Shown piece by piece: positions 18,291 through 26,332 of a stretch of 37,235 bases of DNA. The first letter of the stretch is position 1; every line of letters begins with the position of its first letter. The stretch comes from Tabrizicola soli (GTDB taxonomy: Bacteria > Pseudomonadota > Alphaproteobacteria > Rhodobacterales > Rhodobacteraceae): assembly GCF_015999335.1 (NCBI RefSeq), contig NZ_JAEACP010000032.1:1-37235 (forward strand), written 5' to 3'. A program made the position numbers and the translations under genes. The notes under the pieces were generated by a model. It was not told the origin of the DNA. It was given only the letters and a program-made list of their open reading frames with translations, and searched no databases.

Positions 18291-19112
18291 TCAGATCCCG
18301 GCCCGGTCCAGAACCGGCAGGGGACCGCGCGGGCCGCCGATCCGGGGGAGGCAGTTCAGCAGGCCCCTGGTATAGGGATGCCGGGCCTCCAGAAGATGGG
18401 CCGCCTCGATTTCCTCCACGACAAGGCCCTTGTGCATCACCAGCACCCGGTCGCAGAAGCGCGCGACGAGGCGCAGGTCGTGGCTGATGAAGATGAGGCC
18501 CATGCCCCGGTCCCGCACCAGCCCGTCCAGGATCGACAGGACCTCGGCCTGCACCGTCACGTCCAGGGCGCTGGTGGGTTCGTCGGCGATCAGGAGGTCG
18601 GGCTCGGGGATCAGCATCATCGCGATCATCACCCGCTGGCCCATCCCGCCCGAGAGTTCGTGCGGATAGGCGTCCATCACGCGCCTTGGGTCGCGGATCT
18701 GCACCGCCTCCAGCGCGGCGATGGCCTTGGCGGCGGCATCCGCCCGGCCCAGCCCGTCGCGCAGCCGCAAGCCTTCGGTCAACTGGCGGCCGACGGTCAT
18801 CACCGGGTTCAGCGAATATTTCGGGTCCTGCATCACCATGCCGATGCGCTTGCCGCGGAGCGCGCGCATCTCGCGTTCCGGGGCGTGCAGGATGTCCCGG
18901 CCGTCGAAGGTCATCGCATCCGCCTCGATCCGGCCGGGCGGGCGCACCAGGCGCAGCACGGCCCGGCCCGTCATCGTCTTGCCCGAGCCGGACTCGCCCA
19001 CGATCCCCAGACGCTCATGCCCGAGCGAGAACGACACGCCCCGCACCGCCTGGACCTGGCCGGTCTCGGTCGCGAAGGTGACGCGCAGGTTCTTGACCTC
19101 CAGGAGATTCAT
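18291..19112 (-). CDS. peptide ABC transporter ATPase (OppD/DppD type)
   Basis: 273 residues. Walker A GESGSGKTMTGRAVL, OppD-type Q-loop MVMQDPKYSLNPVMTVGRQL, signature LSGGMGQRVMIAMML, Walker B LLIADEPTSALDVTVQAEVL and H-loop LIFISHDLRLVARF are present, as are the C-terminal HPYTRGLLNCLPRI words typical of the subfamily. Its ATG overlaps the permease stop by ATGA, indicating translational coupling. It is somewhat shorter than E. coli OppD (about 330) because the C-terminal extension is reduced. Confidence 0.94.
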   Translation of the reverse strand: MNLLEVKNLRVTFATETGQVQAVRGVSFSLGHERLGIVGESGSGKTMTGRAVLRLVRPPGRIEADAMTFDGRDILHAPEREMRALRGKRIGMVMQDPKYSLNPVMTVGRQLTEGLRLRDGLGRADAAAKAIAALEAVQIRDPRRVMDAYPHELSGGMGQRVMIAMMLIPEPDLLIADEPTSALDVTVQAEVLSILDGLVRDRGMGLIFISHDLRLVARFCDRVLVMHKGLVVEEIEAAHLLEARHPYTRGLLNCLPRIGGPRGPLPVLDRAGI

Positions 19113-20014
19113 CGCGCGGCGCTCCGGGGATCGAGCACATCGCGCAGGCCGTCACCCAGAAGGTTGAAGCCGAGGCTCACGATGAAGATCGCGAGGCCCG
19201 GCATGGTGGCGACCCACCATTGCTCGAAGAGGTATTTGCGGCCCGACGAGATCATCAGCCCCCATTCCGGCGTGGGCGGCAGGACCCCGAGGCCGAGGAA
19301 GCCGAGGCCGGCCGCGATCAGGATGACGCCCGCCATGTCCAGCGTGACCCGGATGACGACCGAGGGCAGGCACATCGGCACCACATGCCCCGCGATGATC
19401 CGCGGGGCGGAGGCGCCCTGAAGCCGGATCGCGGCGATATAGTCCGAGGAGCGGACGGTCAGCGTCTCGGCCCGCGCCACCCTTGCATAGGGCGGCCAGG
19501 CGGTCAGAGCGATGGCGAGGACGGCGTTCTCGATTCCGGGGCCCAGGACGGCGACCAGGGCCAGCGCCAGGATCAACCGGGGGAAGGCCAGGAAGATGTC
19601 GGTCAGGCGCATCAGGGCGGCGTCGATCCAGCCGCCGAAATAGCCCGCGACGGTGCCGATCAGCAGGCCCAGGACCGGGGCCGTGACCGCCACCAGCGCG
19701 ATGATGTACAGCGTGATCCGGGCGCCATGGATGATGCGCGAGAAGATATCGCGGCCAAAATCGTCAGTGCCCAGCAGGTTGCCGGGGGTGCCGGGCGGCA
19801 GAAGCCGGCGCGAGAGGTTCTGGGCCAGCGGGTCGTGCGGCGCGATCAGCGGGGCGAGGATCGCCACCAGGAGAAGAAGCCCGACGATGACCAGCCCCGC
19901 CATCGCCAGCCGGTTGCGCCGGATGCGCTGCCAGGCCAGCCAGGCCTGCCCCAGCCGCGCCTGCCGCCGCGAGGCGGGGTTCGGGTCGCTCAGCCATGCC
20001 CGCAGCGCCGTCAT
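19109..20014 (-). CDS. peptide ABC transporter permease (DppC/OppC type)
   Basis: 301 residues from ATG 20014 (MTALRAWLSDPNPASRRQAR), which overlaps the upstream permease stop; longer in-frame starts lie inside that gene. The N-terminal helix LAMAGLVIVGLLLLVAILAP, the family motif LLGTDDFGRDIFSRIIHGAR and the EAA loop YIAAIRLQGASAPRIIAGHV are characteristic. Further helices include LYIIALVAVTAPVLGLLIG and VILIAAGLGFLGLG. With the DppB-type partner it forms the inner-membrane channel. Confidence 0.94.
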   Translation of the reverse strand: MTALRAWLSDPNPASRRQARLGQAWLAWQRIRRNRLAMAGLVIVGLLLLVAILAPLIAPHDPLAQNLSRRLLPPGTPGNLLGTDDFGRDIFSRIIHGARITLYIIALVAVTAPVLGLLIGTVAGYFGGWIDAALMRLTDIFLAFPRLILALALVAVLGPGIENAVLAIALTAWPPYARVARAETLTVRSSDYIAAIRLQGASAPRIIAGHVVPMCLPSVVIRVTLDMAGVILIAAGLGFLGLGVLPPTPEWGLMISSGRKYLFEQWWVATMPGLAIFIVSLGFNLLGDGLRDVLDPRSAAR

Positions 20015-21075
20015 GCCCGCGCCCTCGGATCGACCAGCCGGTACAGAATGTCCGACGCCATGTTCAGCGTCACGAAGGCGACGCCTACCACCACGGTCCC
20101 GCCCAACACGGCGGGCATGTCGGCGGCAAAGAGCGCATCGGTGATATAGCTGCCAAGGCCCGGCCAGGCGAAGATCGTCTCGGTCAGGACCGAGCCTTCC
20201 AGCAGGTAGGCGTAGGACAGCGCGATGACGGTGATCAGCGGCACGGCCACGTTCTTCATCGCATGGACCCAGATCACACGCCACTCCGGCATCCCCTTCA
20301 CGCGGGCGGTGGTGATGTATTCCTGGCCAAGCTCGTTCATCATGAAGCTGCGGGTCATCCGGCTGATGTAGGCCATCGAGACATAGCCCAGAAGCCCCGC
20401 GGGCAGGACGATATGGCTGACCGCGTTGCCGAACACGTCCCAGGCGCCGTTCAGCGCGGCGTCGATCAGGATCATCCCGGTGTAGCTGGTCAGGGTGAAC
20501 TCCATCATCATGTCATAGGTCGGGTCCAGCCGGCCGGGCCCCGCGACCCAATCGAGTTGGCCGTAGAAGACCAGAAGGCCGATCAGCCCCAGCCAGAAGA
20601 CCGGCATCGAATAGCCCATCAGCCCCACCACCCGCACGACCTGGTCGGCAATGCTGCCGGGCCGGGTGGCAGCCAGTACCCCGGCGGGCACCCCGACCAG
20701 CGTGCCGAAGATGGTGCCGAGCGTGGCAAGCTCCAGTGTCGCGGGGAAATAGCGCGCGATCTCGGAGGTCACGCTTTGGCCCGTGCGGATCGAATTGCCG
20801 AGGTCGCCCTGCACCGCATCCCTCACGTAGATGAGGAACTGTTGCCAGAGCGGCAGGTCGAGCCCCAGCTTGTCGCGGATGGCGGCGATCTGGGCCGGGG
20901 TCGCGCGTTCGCCGACGATCGACAGCACGGGGTCGGTCGGCACGACGCGGGCGATGACGAAGGTGATCAGAAGCAGTCCCAGCAGGGTGATGGCCAGGGT
21001 GCCAAGCCCAAGCGCGACCTGCCCCAGAAGGGGAAGCAGGCGGCTGCGCGGGGACGGTACGGGGATTCCGGTCAT
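20011..21075 (-). CDS. peptide ABC transporter permease (DppB/OppB type)
   Basis: 354 residues. Helix 1 (LGTLAITLLGLLLITFVIAR) leads into the DppB signature VVPTDPVLSIVGERATPAQI then LGLDLPLWQQFLIYVRDAVQ GDLGNSI. The EAA loop YITTARVKGMPEWRVIWVHA precedes the last helices, with FAWPGLGSYITDALFAADMP near the C-terminus. It is slightly longer than most DppB proteins because of an insert around GPGRLDPTYDMMMEFTLTSY. It lies 43 nt after the binding-protein stop, with a strong hairpin in between. Confidence 0.94.
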   Translation of the reverse strand: MTGIPVPSPRSRLLPLLGQVALGLGTLAITLLGLLLITFVIARVVPTDPVLSIVGERATPAQIAAIRDKLGLDLPLWQQFLIYVRDAVQGDLGNSIRTGQSVTSEIARYFPATLELATLGTIFGTLVGVPAGVLAATRPGSIADQVVRVVGLMGYSMPVFWLGLIGLLVFYGQLDWVAGPGRLDPTYDMMMEFTLTSYTGMILIDAALNGAWDVFGNAVSHIVLPAGLLGYVSMAYISRMTRSFMMNELGQEYITTARVKGMPEWRVIWVHAMKNVAVPLITVIALSYAYLLEGSVLTETIFAWPGLGSYITDALFAADMPAVLGGTVVVGVAFVTLNMASDILYRLVDPRARA

Positions 21076-21085
21076 GCAAGACTTG

Positions 21086-21111
21086 GGCCGCCGCCGGATT
21101 CGGCGGCGGCC
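21086..21111 (-). terminator. stem-loop between peptide-binding protein and permease genes
   Basis: A perfect 10-bp GC-only stem (GGCCGCCGCC / GGCGGCGGCC) with a 6-nt loop starts 8 nt after the binding-protein stop. No T-run follows. Its position suggests differential expression: abundant binding-protein mRNA and partial read-through to the permeases. Confidence 0.65.
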
Positions 21112-21118
21112 CTATCGC

Positions 21119-22717
21119 TTACTTGGTGACAGTCCAGTAGGACGCCGAGTCGGTCGCCCCACCGGCATAGAAGCCCGCCACATTGGCGCGCATCGCGTCC
21201 TGCCGCGCCTGCTGGAACATCATCACGAAAGCCGACCCGTCGCGGTGCTTGCGCTGGATTTCCTCATACATCGCCTTGCGTTTTTCGGTGTCCTTCTCAA
21301 GCACGGCCGCCTCGGTCATCGCGTGCAGCTCGCCCGGATCCCATGCCGTCCGCCAGGCGAGGTAGCCGGTGTTGCCCGCCTCGTCGCTGTTGTCGGGGTT
21401 CATCGCGAAGGTCGAGGCGTTGGTATGCGGGTCAGGATAGTCCGGCCCCCAGGTCTGGATCGTGATGTCGTGCTGGCGGGCGCGATACTTCTCCAGCACC
21501 TGCGCGCCGTCTCCCACGTCGAGGACCAGGTTGATGCCGATCTGCGAGAAGGTGTTCTGCAGCGAGGTCGCAATGTCCAGACGCTCCGGATTGTTGCGGA
21601 CCGTGAGGCCGACTTCCAGCGGCAGCGTCACGCCCGATTCCGCCAGAAGCGCCTTGGCCTTTTCGACGTCCAGGCTGTAGGGCGTCTCGGTCAGCGCGCC
21701 GAGGAAGCCCTGCGGCAGGAAGGCCTGGTGCACGACCCATTGGCCCTTCAGGATCGAGTCGGTCATGCCGGCATAGTCGACGGCCCACCGCATCGCCTCC
21801 TGAACCTTTGGGTTGGCCAGTTCCGGCTTCTTCTGGTTCAGCGCCAGATAGTAGATCTGCCCGCCCACGTCGTTCTGCACGGTGATATCGGCATTGCCGG
21901 CCAGCCCCTCGATATCGGTCGGGGTCAGCTCGCGGGCAATGTCGATGTCGCCCTTCTCCAGCAGCAGCCGCTGTGTCGCGCCTTCGGGGATGTGCTGCAT
22001 GAAGACGTTCTTGATCTTGGCGTCGCCGCGCCAGTGGCCTTCCCGCGCTTCCAGCACATAGCCTTCGTTCGGCTTGAACGACTTCAGCACATAGGCCCCG
22101 GTTCCGGCGCTGTTCGACTTCAGCCAAGCATTGCCCATGTCGCCCTCGACCTCGTTCGCCATCACCGTCTTGACGTCGACGATGTTGGCAACCCCCGCGG
22201 TCAGGCAGTTGTAGACGAAGGATGGCGCATAGGCCTTGTCGGTCTTCAGGGTGACGGTATCCCCCTCGAAGGTGATCGTCTGGTCGACATTCTCCGGCGT
22301 CAGGCCGAACTGGGTCAGGATGAAGGCGGGCGTCTTGTTCAGCTTGACGACCCGACGCAGCGACAGCGCCGCGTCTTCCGCCGTCAGCGGATTGCCGCTG
22401 GAGAAGGTGATGCCGGACTTCATCTTGAAGGTATAGGTCAGGCCATCGTCCGATACCGCCCAGCTTTCGGCCAGACCGGGCACCAGCTCGCCCGGCTTGG
22501 TGGGATCAAGCTCGATCAGGGTGTCGTAGACGTTGTTGTTCAGGTCGACGCCCGAAAACTCGAACGCCTCATGCGGGTCGATCGACACGATGTCGTCGAT
22601 GGCATCGGCCAGCACCAGCGTATCGGCCGGCGTCTCGGCCATGAGTGCCATGGGTGCGGTGCCGGCCATCAGCGCGGCAAGGGCTGCCGCACGGCCGAAT
22701 CCATGCTTCAGTTGCAT
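21119..22717 (-). CDS. peptide ABC transporter periplasmic binding protein (family 5)
   Basis: 532 residues from ATG 22717 with AGGGAGA about 8 nt upstream; an upstream in-frame start adds 31 residues of poor signal character. The signal peptide is residues 1-27 (MQLKHGFGRAAALAALMAGT ... ALMA, cleavage before ETPADT). SBP_bac_5 features are VYDTLIELDPTKPGELVPGL then AESWAVSDDGLTYTFKMKSG in the first 120 residues, and TWGPDYPDPHTNASTFAMNP near the C-terminus. It captures peptides or related compounds for the Dpp/Opp-type importer. The downstream M19 enzyme argues for dipeptides. Confidence 0.93.
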   Translation of the reverse strand: MQLKHGFGRAAALAALMAGTAPMALMAETPADTLVLADAIDDIVSIDPHEAFEFSGVDLNNNVYDTLIELDPTKPGELVPGLAESWAVSDDGLTYTFKMKSGITFSSGNPLTAEDAALSLRRVVKLNKTPAFILTQFGLTPENVDQTITFEGDTVTLKTDKAYAPSFVYNCLTAGVANIVDVKTVMANEVEGDMGNAWLKSNSAGTGAYVLKSFKPNEGYVLEAREGHWRGDAKIKNVFMQHIPEGATQRLLLEKGDIDIARELTPTDIEGLAGNADITVQNDVGGQIYYLALNQKKPELANPKVQEAMRWAVDYAGMTDSILKGQWVVHQAFLPQGFLGALTETPYSLDVEKAKALLAESGVTLPLEVGLTVRNNPERLDIATSLQNTFSQIGINLVLDVGDGAQVLEKYRARQHDITIQTWGPDYPDPHTNASTFAMNPDNSDEAGNTGYLAWRTAWDPGELHAMTEAAVLEKDTEKRKAMYEEIQRKHRDGSAFVMMFQQARQDAMRANVAGFYAGGATDSASYWTVTK

Positions 22718-22899
22718 CGTCCATCTCCCTGTGATTGTTCGCTGAGGAGCCGACAGGCGCCAGATCCTGTCCGGATTGGATGAAAGCGGCGGGCAGGAGT
22801 CAATGGCCAACCGTCGGCTTCAGCACGCGAATCTTCAGTGCCCATGGCGCGAGCGGGAATCCGGACGGATCCCGGTTGCGGACCCATTCCCGAAGGTGG

Positions 22900-23925
22900 T
22901 CATTTCCCGTAATACTCCCGGAACCATTCGACGAACCGGGCGATCCCATCCCGGAAATCCGTCTGCGGCCGGTATCCGGTCAACCGCTGCAACAGGCCTG
23001 CGTCGGCCCAGGTGGCGGGCACATCGCCCTTCTGCATCGGCATGTAGTTGCGGATCGCCGTCTTGCCGAGACTCTCCTCGATCGCATCCACGAAATCCAT
23101 GAGCCGCACCTTGTCGGAATTGCCGATGTTCACGATCCGGAAGGGGGCGACGGGCGAGAGGCTGTCCCCCTCGGGCACGATTCCATCCGCCGGGCGCTCG
23201 GGCACGGCGTCGATCAGAAGCCGGATGCCGCGGACCAGATCGTCGACATAGGTAAAGTCGCGATACATGTCGCCGTGGTTGTAGATGTCGATCGGCCGGT
23301 CATCCAGGATCGCATCGACGAACTTGTAGAGCGCGAGATCGGGCCGGCCCCAGGTTCCATAGACGGTGAAGAACCGGAACATCGTGGTCGGCAGGTTCCA
23401 CAGATGGGCATAGGCATGCGCCATGCTCTCGTTGGCCTTCTTGGTCGCCGCATAGATCGTGAGCTGGGTGTCGGCCTTTTCGGTCTCGGTGAAGGGCATC
23501 TCGGTATTGGCGCCGTAGACCGAGGAGGTGGAGGCCATGAGGAGATGCCGCACCTCAAGGCGGCGCGCGGCCTCCATCACGTTGAAGCTGCCGATGACAT
23601 TGGCATCGAGATAGGCGCGCGGGTTCTCGAGGCTGTAGCGCACCCCGGCCTGGGCCGCGAGATGGATGATGATCCCGGGGCGGAACTCGTCCGCGACGGC
23701 ATCGAGGCGCGCCTGATCCTCGAGCAACGCTTCGGTCGCGGTGAAGTTCGGGCTTTGCAACAGCATGGCATGCCGGCGCTGCTTCAGCGTGACGTCGTAA
23801 TAGTCGGTCATCCCGTCATAGCCATGGACCCGGAACCCCTCGGCCAGAAGCAGCCGCGCGAGGTGGAAGCCGATGAACCCGGCGGTTCCGGTGATCAGCA
23901 CGCGGCGCAGAGGGGCGTCAGTCAT
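22900..23925 (-). CDS. UDP-glucuronate 4-epimerase-like NAD-dependent epimerase
   Basis: 341 residues from ATG 23925, with AGGAG about 9 nt upstream. It is an extended SDR: NAD-binding GTAGFIG at 13-19, then [40 protein letters not shown], catalytic STSSVYG with YAATKKANE, and [20 protein letters not shown]. These match LpsL/Cap1J-type enzymes that interconvert UDP-GlcA and UDP-GalA. The product would feed capsule or LPS synthesis, in line with the glycosyltransferase genes further right. The 182-nt gap to the peptide-binding gene (22718-22899) has only a weak imperfect hairpin near 22854-22874. Confidence 0.92.
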   Translation of the reverse strand: MTDAPLRRVLITGTAGFIGFHLARLLLAEGFRVHGYDGMTDYYDVTLKQRRHAMLLQSPNFTATEALLEDQARLDAVADEFRPGIIIHLAAQAGVRYSLENPRAYLDANVIGSFNVMEAARRLEVRHLLMASTSSVYGANTEMPFTETEKADTQLTIYAATKKANESMAHAYAHLWNLPTTMFRFFTVYGTWGRPDLALYKFVDAILDDRPIDIYNHGDMYRDFTYVDDLVRGIRLLIDAVPERPADGIVPEGDSLSPVAPFRIVNIGNSDKVRLMDFVDAIEESLGKTAIRNYMPMQKGDVPATWADAGLLQRLTGYRPQTDFRDGIARFVEWFREYYGK

Positions 23926-24063
23926 GGTGGTGTTCTCCTGAACAGGTGCGATTGTCATCCAACGGGGCGCGGTTTTAGACAAGGGGCGCAATTGCCCGGC
24001 GCTAGATGTTTGATCCGACGGCTTGATGGTGCGATCCTCTCGAGGGGAATGGAAGGAAGCACT

Positions 24064-24424
24064 ATGGGGCAGGTTCGTCACGGGAGCGCCACGACCACGT
24101 TCGCCGTCATAGCTGCGATACAGCGATCGCACGCCGAAGGCCCGCCCGCCATCGTTCGGGACTGAGGGTCCACACAACTGGCCGGGAACTGGGCATCGAT
24201 CCCAAGACGGTCGCCAAGTGGCGGAAGCGGGCGACAGTCGCCGATCGCAAGACCGGGCCGAAGGCGCCACGCTCAATATGGCCGAGGCGGAGGAGGCGAT
24301 GATCGTCGCCTTCCGGCGCCATGCGCTGCTGTCGCTAGACGGCTGTCTCTATGCTCTCCAGCGTCGATCCCGCATCTGACCCGCTCTGCTCTGTGCCGGT
24401 GCCTGCAGCGGGGAATGGGGCCGC
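24064..24424 (+). pseudogene. IS481-family transposase, N-terminal remnant with frameshifts
   Basis: ATG 24064 reads [20 protein letters not shown], the standard IS481 start (MGQVLHGSATTTEAVRRAIQ). Another frame continues [20 protein letters not shown] then [10 protein letters not shown], and a third reads [25 protein letters not shown] and finally PHLTRSALCRCLQR before similarity stops. These are the HTH and linker of the family. At least two frameshifts are present and the DDE domain is missing. The region 23926-24063 holds no gene. Confidence 0.82.
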
Positions 24425-24484
24425 CGTTTAAAGAGCGCTATTGACTCGAAGACCGCCTCGGTTCGTGCGTCTCTCGCTTACACG

Positions 24485-24751
24485 TCAGCGCTCCGGTGAT
24501 CCCAAGGGTTTGGTTAAGAGCCGTTTCTCCAAGAAAGCATCAAACCACACCACCATCGCCGCTTCATGCCATGCCGTCAGCAGATCTTGTTCCTCGCGGG
24601 TTTGCGTGCCGGTTCGCTGTAGGTGGCGGCGTCGGATTGCCGCCTTCAACATCCGCGCCGATCCCGACAGTGCGAGATCGGAACCGCTAATGACTCGTCT
24701 GATAATAATCTTGCGCTCTTTTGCTTTTTCAGCAATCAGGAAAATCTCCAA
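24485..24751 (-). CDS. hypothetical 88-residue protein (doubtful)
   Basis: An open frame from a TTG start (TTGGAGATT) runs through a lower-GC stretch and ends at 24485. It is rich in charged residues (AEKAKERKIIIRRV; EEQDLLTAWHEAAMVVWFDA). I recognise no family and no clear ribosome site. It could be chance or a relic of a larger gene. The rest of 24425-24838 shows only AT-richer sequence leading into the peptide gene. Confidence 0.25.
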   Translation of the reverse strand: MEIFLIAEKAKERKIIIRRVISGSDLALSGSARMLKAAIRRRHLQRTGTQTREEQDLLTAWHEAAMVVWFDAFLEKRLLTKPLGSPER

Positions 24752-24824
24752 AGAGACAATCGATGACTAAATGCGCTCCTAGACCGATCGCTCCAGAAGG
24801 CAATACAGCTTTAGTATATCAAAC

Positions 24825-24831
24825 AAAAGGA
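24825..24831 (+). promoter_or_regulatory. strong ribosome-binding site of the 33-codon peptide gene
   Basis: AAAAGGA ends 7 nt before ATG 24839. This is one of the clearest Shine-Dalgarno sites in the window and is the main reason for accepting the short gene. An AT-rich TAGTATAT at 24812-24819 could be a -10 region but has no convincing -35. Confidence 0.6.
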
Positions 24832-24838
24832 TAACGGT

Positions 24839-24940
24839 ATGATCCGGAAACCTGACACATCGAAACTGCTCGGCTTCAAACTCAATAGCGGCGCGGCGGT
24901 TGCAGACAAAATCGGCGTTAAGGGCGGAAGCGCCTGCTGA
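24839..24940 (+). CDS. 33-residue peptide, candidate modified-peptide precursor or leader
   Basis: ATG 24839 to TGA 24938. The product begins MIRKPDTSKLLGFKLNSG and ends VADKIGVKGGSAC. It is basic, with five Lys and one Arg, a Gly-rich tail and a single terminal Cys. It has an ideal ribosome site, its stop codon lies inside a perfect hairpin (24932-24953), and it precedes a co-directional operon for a Mur/NRPS fusion and sulfotransferases. I do not recognise the family. A modified-peptide precursor, a regulatory leader peptide or a chance frame are all possible. The basic Cys-ended tail makes chance less attractive. Confidence 0.5.
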   Translation: MIRKPDTSKLLGFKLNSGAAVADKIGVKGGSAC

Positions 24941-24953
24941 TCGCGCAGCAGGC
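24932..24953 (+). terminator. hairpin containing the peptide stop codon
   Basis: A perfect 8-bp stem (GCCTGCTG / CAGCAGGC) with a 6-nt loop; the TGA at 24938-24940 lies within it. It is followed by a pyrimidine-rich ACTCCTGTCTTGG. It could cap the short mRNA or attenuate expression of the operon. Confidence 0.55.
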
Positions 24954-24973
24954 ACTCCTGTCTTGGCACTGAC

Positions 24974-24996
24974 GTGCCCCGCGTTTGGTGGGGCAC
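24974..24996 (+). terminator. second hairpin before the sulfotransferase operon
   Basis: A 7-bp stem (GTGCCCC / GGGGCAC) with a 9-nt loop lies 20 nt after the first hairpin. No T-run follows. The tandem pair suggests partial termination or mRNA processing between the peptide gene and the downstream genes. Confidence 0.5.
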
Positions 24997-25064
24997 TAAC
25001 TCAGGGTTTGAAATTGTTTGAAAACGGACTGATTTGGAAAAGCTTGCCCAATGCTAACTGGTTA

Positions 25065-25220
25065 ATGGCAACGGAATTTGACGCCATGACACCTGCGCTT
25101 TATGATGACATGGTGCTGCGCGAACTAGGGCGTTGCCTGCAAGACCGTGGGGAACTAGACGCAATGCGCGTCCGCCTTGCTGAAGCCGAAGTGCCCCGTA
25201 GCAGGGCACTGCATGACTGA
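25065..25220 (+). CDS. possible 51-residue small protein coupled to the first sulfotransferase
   Basis: The frame reads MATEFDAMTPALYDDMVLRE then LGRCLQDRGELDAMRVRLAE and ends SRALHD. It is predicted to be mostly helical and acidic, and I know no family for it. Its last codons overlap the start of the sulfotransferase gene (ATGACTGA, 8 nt), the arrangement of translationally coupled genes. No good ribosome site precedes ATG 25065; the frame is open back to 24900, so a TTG or other upstream start is possible. Confidence 0.4.
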   Translation: MATEFDAMTPALYDDMVLRELGRCLQDRGELDAMRVRLAEAEVPRSRALHD

Positions 25221-26298
25221 AGTGAAACCCCCGTACCTTCAGGAAATCATTCTTCATATCGGTATGCACAAGACCGGATCGACCGCGATCCAGTCGGCTC
25301 TGGCGGGCTATGATCGTGACGGCGCGCGCTATGCGGATTTGGGCAGAGCCAACCATTCGGTCCCGCTGATGTTCGCGTTCGATCGCGAAACTACCTGCGA
25401 AACAAGTTCGTGGATCAAGCATTTCGGCTTCACGAGGGATCTGTGCAGCCGACTGGCCTCTAACGCTCATGTAGCACTTGATCGGGAGCTGTCGCTGGAC
25501 CGCCGAATGCTGATCTTTTCCGGGGAGGCCCTTTCCGTCTGGTCTGAACAGGCTGTTCTGGCCCTTGCCCACCGTCTGCATGGCTGCGCCGAGATAATAC
25601 GCGTGATCGCCTATGTCCGCGATCCTGTCGACTACGCGAATGCAATCGTCCAGCAACGGGTCAAAACGCGCGCGCCGCTTTTGCCGCTGCCTTCGCGATA
25701 TCAACAAAGCCTTGGGGCCTACATGACTGCATTCGGACACGATCAGGTCCATTTGCGGCGCTATGACCGCAGCCATTTTCTTCATGGATCGGTGGTTGCG
25801 GATTTCGCCGGACAGATCCGAATTGCCGGCGTGGAACACAACATTCAGTCCAACGAAGCCGCATCCTTTGATGCGATCCGGTTGCTGCACCTGTTGGCCA
25901 GGCACATCCCGATTCCCGTGGGCCACCCCCGTCTGGTCCAAGGCTGGCAGCGTCTTTGTGACTGGATTCAGACAGCCTTGCCCGGACCAACCTTGCGGCT
26001 TCCGGATGATCTGGCGCGGTCCTTGGTGACCAGGGACGATATCGCCTGGCTGGACCAGACTTTCGCGATCCGATTTGACTCCGAAGGGCATCCCGACATG
26101 CCGACGCCGGACGAAGCGTTGGACGCTGCAATCCGGTCGTTCCTGCTGGACGGTGTCGAAGACCTGCGGGACCGCCTTGCCGGGGCGATGCGGCGCTGTG
26201 CGATCCCGTTCGATCACGGCGATAGTGCGCTGAACCTGATGTCGCGGGCCTATACCTATTTTGTCTTTGATGCTGAGCCGACCGATGGGCGCAAATGA
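25213..26298 (+). CDS. P-loop sulfotransferase-like protein
   Basis: 361 residues. Residues about 12-28 read LHIGMHKTGSTAIQSAL, the 5'-phosphosulfate loop of marine-alphaproteobacterial sulfotransferase-like proteins. IIRVIAYVRDPVDYANAIVQ at about 131-150 matches the 3'-phosphate-binding strand (R-DP....). The C-terminal half is unassigned. Expected donor is PAPS and the acceptor is likely a polysaccharide or peptide. ATG 25213 overlaps the end of the small upstream frame, and the next gene starts near its stop, so it opens a compact operon. It could instead be a sulfotransferase-fold protein with altered activity. Confidence 0.75.
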   Translation: MTEVKPPYLQEIILHIGMHKTGSTAIQSALAGYDRDGARYADLGRANHSVPLMFAFDRETTCETSSWIKHFGFTRDLCSRLASNAHVALDRELSLDRRMLIFSGEALSVWSEQAVLALAHRLHGCAEIIRVIAYVRDPVDYANAIVQQRVKTRAPLLPLPSRYQQSLGAYMTAFGHDQVHLRRYDRSHFLHGSVVADFAGQIRIAGVEHNIQSNEAASFDAIRLLHLLARHIPIPVGHPRLVQGWQRLCDWIQTALPGPTLRLPDDLARSLVTRDDIAWLDQTFAIRFDSEGHPDMPTPDEALDAAIRSFLLDGVEDLRDRLAGAMRRCAIPFDHGDSALNLMSRAYTYFVFDAEPTDGRK

Positions 26299-26332
26299 CG
26301 AAAACGGCGCAATTTGCAGAAATGGACGCGGC

